Assembly: GCA_029256185.1 (NCBI GenBank)
Contig: JAQSYI010000022.1
Location: 62,001-126,000 of the forward strand
DNA length: 64,000 bases
Direction of reading: 5' to 3'
From: Paenibacillaceae bacterium
Lineage (GTDB): Bacteria > Bacillota > Bacilli > Paenibacillales > NBRC-103111
Numbering within the stretch: position 1 is the first letter of the stretch; every line of letters starts with the position of its first letter. The notes under the pieces were generated by a model that made no database searches, was not told where the DNA came from, and was given only the letters and a program-made list of their open reading frames with translations. Positions 25,900 to 34,368 of this stretch are shown one piece after another. A program made the translations under genes and the position numbers.

Positions 25900-27435
25900 T
25901 TATTGATTCAGCTTGGCGTATTGGGCATTAAGCTCTTCTACACCCTTTTCACCGCCTGCTTTTTTCCATTTCTCCAGTTCACGGTTCCAGCCTGCATCGT
26001 CAATTTCGCCAAGGATATATTTCATTTTTGCATCGTTTTTAATTTTATCCAGCTCACCGCTTTTCTCCGTAAAAGTCTGTGACTGAATAGAGGAGGCGGG
26101 ATTGGAAACAGCGATCTTCTCATTATCAATGAACATTTGATAGATTTTAGAAGTCAAGGGCGGGAATTCGCTCTTGAGCGGAGAGATGTCATCGGTTATG
26201 ACAGAAAGCTGCAGAATAGGCACCTTGGCATCCCTTCTCAAAGCCAACTCCTGCTCAGTTGCCGCTACCTTGCCATTCTCCAAATGGTAATGAACACCCT
26301 CTACTCCCCATGTGAGCAGATTGGCGATTTCCGGTTCGAACATTTTGTCGAAAAAGGCCAGAATGCTTCTCATTTGCTCCTCTGTCTTAACAGAGCTTTT
26401 CGGAAACATGAAGATGCCGTTGTAGCCGGGAGATGCTATGATGCGCTCTCCCTTGGGTCCCTGAATTCGGGTTAGCACATCGATTTCGCCCGCGGGATTG
26501 GTTTTCTTTAAACCGGCATCATTTATGATCGCGTCATCAATAGCCGTTGAGATAAATGCTCCCGCTTTCCCTCCCTCCAGCATGGCGTTCGCCTGTGTTC
26601 CCTCTGTTACGGCAAAATCCCCATTCATCAGCTTTTCGTCATAAAGGCGTTTGAAAAACTTCATTGCCTCCATATATTCTTCTGTCAATATGTTTGGAAC
26701 AAGCTTGCCATCCTTCACTTCATAGTTGTTGCCTGCACCAAAAAAGCCAGCCAGCATATCCAAATCGCTGAAGCCCTTTCGGGATACCAGACCGTAGGTA
26801 TCATTCTTGCCGTTTTGATCCGGATCGTTCAACGTAAAGGCCTTCATCATATTGTATAGCTCATCCAGCGTCTTGGGCTCCTTCAGTCCAAGATTATCCA
26901 GCCAGTCCTTGCGGTAGATTACACCGCCGCGGGCAAGCACTCTCGGCCGGTACAGCGCATAGTTCTTTCCGTCATGAGAAGCGTTCTTCAGAACATCCTT
27001 GCTCAGCTTCTGACTGAGATTGGGATAATCCTTCAGCATCGGTCCTATCTCCCAGAATGCTCCGGAACGCACGCCGCTTGTCAGGCTGGGCGCATAGATG
27101 CCTCCATCCAGTCTGGTAATGACCGTTACCTGGGGCAGGTCGCCGGAAGCCAAACTGACCGAAAGCTTATCCTTGTACGCGGCATCAGGAACCCATATGA
27201 TATTGAGCTTGGTATGAGTCAGTTCCTCCAGCTTCTGAATAATCAGGTTATTCTTGGGAGGCTCAGTAGTAAAGTAAGGCATCATCATTGAAATTTCTGT
27301 CGGCTTCTGCGCCTCGCCGGGAGCATTCGTGCTCGCTCCCTCTTCTTTCTCCCCTCCGCAGCCTGCCACCATTCCCGCTGATACAGCCAAGATGCATGCC
27401 GCGGACAAAACCTTTTTCCACTTCGATTTCACCAT
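25900..27435 (-). CDS. Extracellular sugar-binding lipoprotein of the second ABC importer
   Basis: 511 residues. Lipoprotein signal with lipobox MVAGC, then EKEEGASTNAPGEAQKPTEI linker and a family 1 solute-binding fold (LIQKLEELTHTKLNIIWVP, SLASGDLPQV, RGGVIYRKDWLDNLGLKEP, PDQNGKNDTYGL). The start at 27435 has GGGGGAAG upstream; a 17-codon longer frame was rejected. Last gene of the transporter set, 75 nt after the permease stop. Ligand unknown. Confidence 0.9.
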   Translation of the reverse strand: MVKSKWKKVLSAACILAVSAGMVAGCGGEKEEGASTNAPGEAQKPTEISMMMPYFTTEPPKNNLIIQKLEELTHTKLNIIWVPDAAYKDKLSVSLASGDLPQVTVITRLDGGIYAPSLTSGVRSGAFWEIGPMLKDYPNLSQKLSKDVLKNASHDGKNYALYRPRVLARGGVIYRKDWLDNLGLKEPKTLDELYNMMKAFTLNDPDQNGKNDTYGLVSRKGFSDLDMLAGFFGAGNNYEVKDGKLVPNILTEEYMEAMKFFKRLYDEKLMNGDFAVTEGTQANAMLEGGKAGAFISTAIDDAIINDAGLKKTNPAGEIDVLTRIQGPKGERIIASPGYNGIFMFPKSSVKTEEQMRSILAFFDKMFEPEIANLLTWGVEGVHYHLENGKVAATEQELALRRDAKVPILQLSVITDDISPLKSEFPPLTSKIYQMFIDNEKIAVSNPASSIQSQTFTEKSGELDKIKNDAKMKYILGEIDDAGWNRELEKWKKAGGEKGVEELNAQYAKLNQ

Positions 27436-27510
27436 GAAACTTCCCCCTTCATCCTTCATCATAAATGCTTGTTGCCGGTAAATCATGAAAAAGAACCTTT
27501 CAGAGACGGC

Positions 27511-28392
27511 TTATCCCTTGACTGAGCCCAGAAGCACCCCCTTGGCAAAGTGCTTTTGCAGAAACGGATAAACCAGGAGGATCGGCAAATTGGCAAAGAC
27601 GATAACCGCCGATTTCAACGTTTGTTCCGGTGGAACCACGAAATCTGGTCCCATCTCCGAAGAATCTCCCACGCCTCCTTGGGAAAGGATGATTATTTGC
27701 CTCATCAGCACCTGAACCGGCCATCTGTCAGGATCATTCAGATAAAGAATCGGCCCCAGGAAGGCATTCCAATGCCCTACGGCATAAAAGAGCGAAAAGG
27801 TTGCAATGGCCGGCATGGACAGCGGAATGACGATGCGTATTAGGATATATAAATCATTGGCTCCATCCATCTTGGCCGATTCCTCCAGCCCGTCGGGAAG
27901 CTGCTGGAAGAAATTTTTGATTACAATTAAATTGAAGGCGCTGATGGCCCCGGGAATGATGACAGCCCAATACGTATTCAGCATACCCAATTGCTTCACC
28001 AAAATGAAGGAGGGAATCATCCCGCCGCTGAACATCATGGTGAACAGCACCAGCAGCATGATGCGCTCCCGCCCTATCAACGTCTTGTGGGCCAGGGGAT
28101 AAGCCATTAAGGTGGTCATGGCAATGTTCACGAAGGTTCCCACAACTGTGATGAACACGGTATTGCCCATGCTTCGAATAATCGTATCCGTACTCAGAAT
28201 GTACCGGTAGGAATCCAATGAGATAACCGTAGGAAACAAAATAAACGATTTTTCACGGAGCTCCTCCACTGTGGTCAGAGAGGCGGCTATCAGATGAATA
28301 AAAGGGATAATCGTCGTCAGGGCAAACAGACTGATCAAGAAGTAGATAAGCCCCGTGAACAACCTGCTGCCCAGCTTGCGGTCCTGGATCAT
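27511..28392 (-). CDS. Carbohydrate ABC transporter permease (LplC-type), second locus
   Basis: 293 residues with six predicted membrane segments, the EAA loop DGLEESAKMDGANDLYILIR and the C-terminal KHFAKGVLLGSVKG of LplC permeases. AAAGGAG precedes the ATG at 28392 by 7 nt. It lies 25 nt after the partner permease. No ATPase gene is nearby. Confidence 0.92.
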   Translation of the reverse strand: MIQDRKLGSRLFTGLIYFLISLFALTTIIPFIHLIAASLTTVEELREKSFILFPTVISLDSYRYILSTDTIIRSMGNTVFITVVGTFVNIAMTTLMAYPLAHKTLIGRERIMLLVLFTMMFSGGMIPSFILVKQLGMLNTYWAVIIPGAISAFNLIVIKNFFQQLPDGLEESAKMDGANDLYILIRIVIPLSMPAIATFSLFYAVGHWNAFLGPILYLNDPDRWPVQVLMRQIIILSQGGVGDSSEMGPDFVVPPEQTLKSAVIVFANLPILLVYPFLQKHFAKGVLLGSVKG

Positions 28393-28417
28393 AACGCTGC
28401 TCCTTTCATGGTAATCA

Positions 28418-29395
28418 TTAATAAACTCCCTCTTCGCCCATCTTTTTAGCCAGAGTATTGGACGCAACAATCAGTACCAGTCCCACCACGGAATTGAACA
28501 AGCCCACTGCCGTTGTATAGCTGAACAGGCCCTGTTGTATTCCGTTGGTGTAGATGTACGTATCGAATATTTCCCCGACCTCCCGGTTCATGCCATTTAG
28601 CATCAGATAGATCTGCTCGAACCCGATCTGGAGAAAGTTCCCGAGCCTGAGTATTAACAAAATGACGATCGTGCTGCGGATGGCCGGAAGGGTGATATGA
28701 ATCAATTGCTGAAGCCGATTGGCTCCGTCCATGCGCGACGCCTCATATAGGGAGGGGTCGACCCCTGCCAGCGCAGCCAGAAAAATAATGGTTCCCCAGC
28801 CGGTTTCTTTCCAGATAGCCTGAGTGGTGATAATGGTGCGAAACCATTCCTTGCTCAGCAGAAAATTGATTTTTTCCCCGCCCAAATGCTCTATAACCTG
28901 ATTGACAATACCCCCTTCAGTGGTCAGCATGATGTAGGTAATGCCTGAAATGACCACCCAGGAGAAGAAATGGGGCACATAGATGAAGGTCTGCGCCAAG
29001 CGCTTGAAAAATTCATTCCTGATCTCGTTAAGCATCAGGGCTACAATGATAGGGAGCGGAAAATAAAAAACCAGATTATAAAAGGCAATAATAAAGGTGT
29101 TGCGAAACAGGTTCCAAAACGACGGATCTGTAAAAAACCTCTGGAAATGCTGCAGCCCTACCCAGGGACTTCCCATAAAGCCGCTGAAGGGCTGGTATTC
29201 CTTAAACGCCAATAGCACTCCCCACATAGGCACATATTTGAATACGAAAAAATACAACAAACCCGGTATAAGCATCAAATACAGCCAGTAATCCATCCTC
29301 ACCTGCCGGACCCGCTGTTTCCATATGCCGCGTCTGCCGGCGGCCGCTTTTACCAAACTTCCCGTCGATGGTACCGCCACTCTGCTTTCCTCCAT
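28418..29395 (-). CDS. Carbohydrate ABC transporter permease (LplB-type), second locus
   Basis: 325 residues: DYWLYLMLIPGLLYFFVFKY, MWGVLLAFKEYQPFSGF and the EAA loop DPSLYEASRMDGANRLQQL. GGAGG lies 9 nt before the ATG. It begins a new transcription unit after the terminator of the AraC gene; the roughly 175-bp gap should hold its promoter, but no clear -35/-10 pair was seen. Confidence 0.92.
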   Translation of the reverse strand: MEESRVAVPSTGSLVKAAAGRRGIWKQRVRQVRMDYWLYLMLIPGLLYFFVFKYVPMWGVLLAFKEYQPFSGFMGSPWVGLQHFQRFFTDPSFWNLFRNTFIIAFYNLVFYFPLPIIVALMLNEIRNEFFKRLAQTFIYVPHFFSWVVISGITYIMLTTEGGIVNQVIEHLGGEKINFLLSKEWFRTIITTQAIWKETGWGTIIFLAALAGVDPSLYEASRMDGANRLQQLIHITLPAIRSTIVILLILRLGNFLQIGFEQIYLMLNGMNREVGEIFDTYIYTNGIQQGLFSYTTAVGLFNSVVGLVLIVASNTLAKKMGEEGVY

Positions 29396-29571
29396 CTTTG
29401 CTTGCCTCCATCCCTTACAGATTCATGGTCCAGCTTCGTGAACGCCTTCATCGTAAGCGGCAGACGGCAGTTCCGGCAATAATCCCCGGCGGCTGAAGTC
29501 CCCGATTCCCGCTCTTTCTTTGTCCGATAATCACTCACGGCTGCCGGATAATCCGGAGCGGCTCTTGAGGA

Positions 29572-29609
29572 ACAAAATAGACACGGCGGCCTCACCGGCC
29601 GTCCGTGTC
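29572..29609 (-). terminator. Terminator overlapping the 3' end of the membrane AraC gene
   Basis: On the minus strand GACACGG-acGGCC-ggtga-GGCCgc-CGTGTC is followed by TATTTTGTT. The TGA stop of the AraC-type gene sits in the loop, so termination overlaps the last codons. Confidence 0.75.
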
Positions 29610-31862
29610 ATATTGGCTATTGCGGTATTGTCCCGGCGTCATTCCCTCCATCTTGCGGAAGTAGCGGATGAAGTTCTGGGCGTTGGTATATTGAAGCTTC
29701 CCGGCAATCTCCGATACCTTCATGGATGTCTCCGCCAGCCAGGCCTTGGCGATCTTCAGCCGGTACTGCGCCAGGTAATCTCCGAAGGTCATGCCGGTCT
29801 CCCGGCGGAATACATGCCGGACATAATCGGGATGATAATTAATGCGCAGAGCGCAGCTTTCGAGCGTCAAATTCGTGTCATATTCGTTATGGACCATCTG
29901 AACCAGCTCATCGGAAATCCGGCGGTGCTGGGAGTTCTTCTGCTCCTCCAGCAATAGAATGGAGGGCGCCACAATGGATTCATGGAACCAGTCCACCATC
30001 TGGTCGGGGGTCTGCAATTCGAATATCTGATCGAACAGCGACTTCTCCTCGCCGTACAGGGCTTGCGGCAATCCGCCCGCCTCCTGCAGCACCTTCAGCA
30101 GATCGGTTAACAGCACAATCATCATCATCTGGTATTCCCTGTGGGACAAGGGAACGCTGAATATTTCCTGGGAAAATTGCTTCAGCAGCCCATAGGCCCG
30201 CTCCCGCTCGTACAGTTTGATGGCATCGGTCAGCTCGTTTTTGAGCTTCTCCGGGTACTCGGGAACCATGCGGTGGTTCGGTGATACATCCTCCATGTAC
30301 AGAATGGACTCATATCCCAGCTTGATCCGGTAATTCAGCGCGTTCAACGCTTCTTTATAGGCTCTCGCCGTATGCTTCAGATGATGAAACGGCCGGCTGA
30401 TGCCGATACTCGCCTGGAACTTCAGATATTGCTTGAGCATCTGCTGAATTCTGCCGGCATGCTGATCGACCAGCCTCCCATGCTCCTCGTTGGCGGGGAA
30501 ATCGCTTCCCAGCAGGAGAGCCACGGATTGGTCGGTCACAATCGGCTTCAGCAGACGGTTCGCAGGGGGAACAAGCTCGGAGGCAATGTTCCCCGCGGCA
30601 TACAGCAGCAAATTCCGGTCATTGTCTCCATAGGACGTGCCCTCCCAGGTATCAATCTGTACCACGATCACATTCATATTGGTCCATGATGCCACCTTGG
30701 CCACATGCGGCTCATCCAGATCCTCCAGTCTGGCCTCACCCAGAAACAGACGCATCATGTAGAAATCATTCAGTTGATTGCGCTGGTATTGGAGCTCATG
30801 GGTCATCTTCAGCTCGCTTTGCACGTAATATCGGACCTTCTCGCCGATCAGCTCAAATTCGTTCTTGCCCTTCAGCAATTCTTCCTCTGCCCGCGGAGCG
30901 ACTACCTCTTCATAGAGCCGGCGGATAGGCACATAGATTCGTCGGGTACCAGGCAAAGAAACGGCAACACCCGCAGCAACTACGAACAGACAGACGAACA
31001 AGGTAAACCATTTGATCGTCTCCGTCTCCCGGCTCATCTCCCGGACGGAAATGAAGGAGGCGTATGTCCAGCCGTTATAGTCGGACTTGCTGAAAATCAC
31101 ATTATAGCTCTCTCCATCCACCCGGACCGGAATCAGCCCCTGTTCCCCGCCGGCTTCATCGATTTGGCGCAAATAAGTCCCTAAATCCGAAGGCTGTTCC
31201 TCCTGCAGGGGAGCAGTATCGTAGACCATATGGAATTCTTTGTCATAAATAAACGGCCTGCCCATTTCCTTCCGGGGAGTAAGAAATTTGCTAATCTCCT
31301 GATACGGAATTTTCAGAATGACAATCGCCGCGGGATCAAGGGAGGTAACCGGCAGAGGTTTAATGAAATTGATGGTGCTGTCGCCGATGACCCAGTAGGA
31401 GCCCCGTTTGGCATCGATTGTTTCCTTCCAGTCGGGCTCGTTCTGAGCAAAGCGCTCATAGCCCATATTGGTTGTAAGCTTCCAGCGGTAGCGCAATTGA
31501 AAGAACTGGACATCGCCCAATCCCAGATCGAAGGTTTTGATCCTGCCCAAGCCCTCCCGCAATTCATCAATCAACAGAATGTTCTCGCTGCGGTGCACTT
31601 CTGTGACATCAGTAGACAACAGTCTGGAGAGGGTGGTGGAAGAAGCAAACTGCGTCACTGCGTTATCCGCCGTCCGCAAGGATTGCTCCACCCGCTGGCG
31701 GGTCTGCGCGAGCAATTGGAGCGAGCTGCCGTTTACTCTTTCTTGGATGGTATGGGAGGAGCGGTAGTAGGAGAACATACCGACAGCCGCAACGGGCAGC
31801 GCAATCAAGCATACGGCAAATAAAATCAGCTGGTTATAGTATCTTGACTTGAACGCTTTCAT
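29592..31862 (-). CDS. Membrane-bound AraC-family transcriptional regulator with extracellular sensor
   Basis: 756 residues. Helix 1 (LILFAVCLIALPVAAVGMF) and helix 2 (KWFTLFVCLFVVAAGVAVSL, about 292-311) frame a Cache-like extracellular sensor. A cytoplasmic middle part with a degenerate GGDEF-like fold (IGISRPFHHLKHTARAYKEA) follows, then a C-terminal AraC double helix-turn-helix (about 655-750; LTLESCALRINYHPDYVRHV and KLQYTNAQNFIRYFRKMEGM). It senses an external cue and acts on DNA without a separate kinase. GGGAGG precedes the ATG. It is placed directly upstream of the second ABC importer, its likely target, and is divergent from the cupin-AraC gene. Confidence 0.9.
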   Translation of the reverse strand: MKAFKSRYYNQLILFAVCLIALPVAAVGMFSYYRSSHTIQERVNGSSLQLLAQTRQRVEQSLRTADNAVTQFASSTTLSRLLSTDVTEVHRSENILLIDELREGLGRIKTFDLGLGDVQFFQLRYRWKLTTNMGYERFAQNEPDWKETIDAKRGSYWVIGDSTINFIKPLPVTSLDPAAIVILKIPYQEISKFLTPRKEMGRPFIYDKEFHMVYDTAPLQEEQPSDLGTYLRQIDEAGGEQGLIPVRVDGESYNVIFSKSDYNGWTYASFISVREMSRETETIKWFTLFVCLFVVAAGVAVSLPGTRRIYVPIRRLYEEVVAPRAEEELLKGKNEFELIGEKVRYYVQSELKMTHELQYQRNQLNDFYMMRLFLGEARLEDLDEPHVAKVASWTNMNVIVVQIDTWEGTSYGDNDRNLLLYAAGNIASELVPPANRLLKPIVTDQSVALLLGSDFPANEEHGRLVDQHAGRIQQMLKQYLKFQASIGISRPFHHLKHTARAYKEALNALNYRIKLGYESILYMEDVSPNHRMVPEYPEKLKNELTDAIKLYERERAYGLLKQFSQEIFSVPLSHREYQMMMIVLLTDLLKVLQEAGGLPQALYGEEKSLFDQIFELQTPDQMVDWFHESIVAPSILLLEEQKNSQHRRISDELVQMVHNEYDTNLTLESCALRINYHPDYVRHVFRRETGMTFGDYLAQYRLKIAKAWLAETSMKVSEIAGKLQYTNAQNFIRYFRKMEGMTPGQYRNSQYDTDGR

Positions 31863-32021
31863 TTCAGTCCTCCCGAAGATGCCGACTTAAGATGTCTCCG
31901 CCAACAGCTTAGTCGAAAATCGCAGGTTCCGTCAATAATCCCAAGCGGCTATGAGGGGGAAAAGAAGCGCGTTTTTCTTGTCCTTATGGTAAAATCATAC
32001 GGAAGAAGGGCGTGATCAACC

Positions 32022-32792
32022 GTGATCTTATCAGAATTGAACAGACCTGTACATATCACTGGAGTCCTCAAAATTAAGCGTAATAAAATGCATTCCGCTA
32101 CCAAAAAAAGAAGCTTCCATTCTTTGAGCATCCGCACACGCGGCAGCGCAGAAATACACTGCGGCCACGAAACGCTTCACGTGGAAACCGGCGATTTGCT
32201 GTACATCCCGCCTGCTGTGGACTACTCGCAGAGCACGGACGGCGAAGAAATTATTGTGGTTCACTTTGAGATGCCCGATCTCCAGCATGACAGAATCGTT
32301 CACTTTGCCACCATGAACAAGACTACGCATTCTTTTTTGTATCACGAGATGCATCAGATATGGACACAACGTGCCCCCGGTTACTACCAGAAATGCATGT
32401 CTGTGTTTTACGAGTTATTGTATCTTATTTCTCAGGAATCATACTCAAGCATGCTGAAGTCTTACGCAGGCCGGGATTTTCAGCAGGCCTTGGAATATAT
32501 CAACCTTCATTTTACCGACAAGGCATTAAGCATCCCCCATCTTGCGGAAATGGCGAAAGTAAGCGAGGTTTACTTCAGGAAGCTTTTCCACAAAAATCTG
32601 GGGGTTTCGCCCTCTAAATACATTCATCACTTGCGGATCGAGCGGGCGAAGGAATTGCTGGCATCCGGGTATTATGCGGTATATGAATGTGCAGAGCTGG
32701 CAGGGTTTACCGATACCAAATACTTTAGCACGGCCTTCAAAAAGGCAACCGGCATATCTCCGTCGGCATTTCTGGAGCTGGAAGAACAATAA
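32022..32792 (+). CDS. AraC-family regulator with N-terminal cupin sensor
   Basis: 256 residues. The N-terminal cupin half includes GSAEIHCGHETLHVETGDLL and YIPPAVDYSQS, a sugar-binding fold in this class. The C-terminal AraC domain (about 160-250) includes LSIPHLAEMAKVSEVYFRKL and LAGFTDTKYFSTAFKKATGI. The frame starts with GTG at 32022, with AAGGG about 11 nt upstream and a TGG-TAAAAT extended -10 near 31990. It is the likely activator of the xylanase gene 173 nt downstream in the same direction. Confidence 0.85.
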   Translation: MILSELNRPVHITGVLKIKRNKMHSATKKRSFHSLSIRTRGSAEIHCGHETLHVETGDLLYIPPAVDYSQSTDGEEIIVVHFEMPDLQHDRIVHFATMNKTTHSFLYHEMHQIWTQRAPGYYQKCMSVFYELLYLISQESYSSMLKSYAGRDFQQALEYINLHFTDKALSIPHLAEMAKVSEVYFRKLFHKNLGVSPSKYIHHLRIERAKELLASGYYAVYECAELAGFTDTKYFSTAFKKATGISPSAFLELEEQ

Positions 32793-32803
32793 AAGGCCAC
32801 TGG

Positions 32804-32836
32804 AGACCACTTTTGCGGTCTGTTTGTGGTCTGTTT
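32804..32836 (+). terminator. Possible weak terminator after the cupin-AraC gene
   Basis: AGACCAC and GTGGTCT can pair around a 15-nt loop, followed by GTTTG. The U-tract is poor, so read-through into the xylanase gene is plausible. Confidence 0.35.
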
Positions 32837-32965
32837 GCGCATACCGGTTTTTGACTTAGCGTCACCATTACCTGTTTCGAAAAACAAACCTTCTGTTTTG
32901 AAATCTGTGTTTACGATGCCCTGGATTTGAGATACGCTTAGAGCAAATCCGAGGGAGGTATCATC

Positions 32966-34255
32966 ATGAGGGAATGGCTGGAGAATTTGGATATATCCAA
33001 AAACAACATGTCCGAAATAGTCAACGAGGGGATTGAAAAGCACCGGAAAGGGACGTTTCATCTGAAGGTAACCGATGAAAGCAGCCAGCCGTTGGATGGG
33101 GTTAGCGTAACCGTATCCCTGAAAAAACACGCCTTTCAATTTGGAGCCAACGCATTCATGGCAGGCGGTATGGAAAATGAGGAGAAAAACAACGCTTATC
33201 TGAACATTTTTAAGGAAAGCTTCAATCAAGCCACCATCCCTTTCTTCTGGAAGGATGATGAGCCGGAGAAGGGACGGTTTCGTTTTACAAAGGATAGCGA
33301 ACATATCTTTAGACGGCCGCCGGCGGACTATATGCTGGAATGGTGTGAAGAAGCAGGAGTTGAACCCAAAGGGCATAACCTGATTTGGAACTCCCAGTTC
33401 GCTTCCTTGCCCAAATGGCTGTCCCGTGAGCCGGAGGAAATGTGGAAGTACGCCATGCGCCGCATGAAAAGGATTGCCGAGCTATACGCGGATAAGATTC
33501 CCGTTTTTGACGTGGTGAATGAATTTCTGATCAGAGGCGCCGACAACGTTCCGGTTGACTATCCGATTGAAGCCTTCAGACGCGCTGATCTGCTGTTTCC
33601 CAACACCAAGCTGATCGCCAATGAAACCCGCATATGGGATTTCAAATACGACGCCTCAAGGCTGTATCAATATATCAACTGGCTGAAATCCAACCAATTA
33701 AGAGTAGACGGGATCGGATTGCAGTGTCATCTGTTCGAGCGTCGGGAGGAGCTGCAGAAGGTCAGGGGCAAAAACGAGCTTTGTGCCGAACATATGATTA
33801 AGACCCTTGACTTTTATGCTACCCTGGGCAAGGATATTCACATTTCCGAAATTACGGTTCCAAGCTATCCACTGGACGGGAATGATGAGGACGATCAGGC
33901 GCAAATCGCGGAGAACCTGTATAAAATCTGGTTTTCCTCCGAAAAGGTCAAGTCCATCGTCTGGTGGAATCTGGTGGACGGCTATGCCTTCTCCCGCCCC
34001 AACTGGGATGAAAACTATTACGGCGGCGGCTTGTTCCGCAAGGATCTGTCACCCAAGCCCGCCTATGAAGCTATCAAGCATCTCATTACGAAGGAATGGC
34101 AGACCAACGAACAGCTGGTCACAAATGAAAAAGGCTCTGCCGCATTTTCCGGATTCTACGGCACATATAACGTTACTGTATCGAAAAACGGCATGACCAA
34201 GTCATTGGAAACAAACTTCCGTGACGGGAAAAGATTTTATACCTTATCTTTCTAA
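32966..34255 (+). CDS. Intracellular GH10 endo-1,4-beta-xylanase
   Basis: 429 residues. The GH10 barrel shows GHNLIWNSQFASLPKW (136-151), acid/base E186 in FDVVNEF, GIGLQCHLF (249-257), the nucleophile E295 in HISEITVP and the WWNLVDGYAF motif near the end. The family cleaves xylan or xylo-oligosaccharides with retention. There is no signal peptide, so it probably works on imported xylo-oligosaccharides in the cytosol. A C-terminal beta-rich tail (from about 375) resembles a small carbohydrate-associated domain. GGGAGG lies 7 nt before the ATG. Expected to be controlled by the upstream cupin-AraC regulator. Confidence 0.93.
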   Translation: MREWLENLDISKNNMSEIVNEGIEKHRKGTFHLKVTDESSQPLDGVSVTVSLKKHAFQFGANAFMAGGMENEEKNNAYLNIFKESFNQATIPFFWKDDEPEKGRFRFTKDSEHIFRRPPADYMLEWCEEAGVEPKGHNLIWNSQFASLPKWLSREPEEMWKYAMRRMKRIAELYADKIPVFDVVNEFLIRGADNVPVDYPIEAFRRADLLFPNTKLIANETRIWDFKYDASRLYQYINWLKSNQLRVDGIGLQCHLFERREELQKVRGKNELCAEHMIKTLDFYATLGKDIHISEITVPSYPLDGNDEDDQAQIAENLYKIWFSSEKVKSIVWWNLVDGYAFSRPNWDENYYGGGLFRKDLSPKPAYEAIKHLITKEWQTNEQLVTNEKGSAAFSGFYGTYNVTVSKNGMTKSLETNFRDGKRFYTLSF

Positions 34256-34267
34256 GCGTTCAACTAG

Positions 34268-34306
34268 AACCGCTCCGCAGCAGCCGAAGCCTTCTGCGGA
34301 GCGGTT
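34268..34306. terminator. Strong terminator between the xylanase and the convergent giant gene
   Basis: AACCGCTCCGCAG and CTGCGGAGCGGTT form a perfect 13-bp stem with a 13-nt loop, then ATT. It lies between convergent genes and could work in both directions. Confidence 0.85.
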
Positions 34307-34368
34307 ATTCGCACATGCGGGCGAAGCTCTGCTGTTCCCGGCCGTCTTCATCCTGACCGGGCCGGGCC

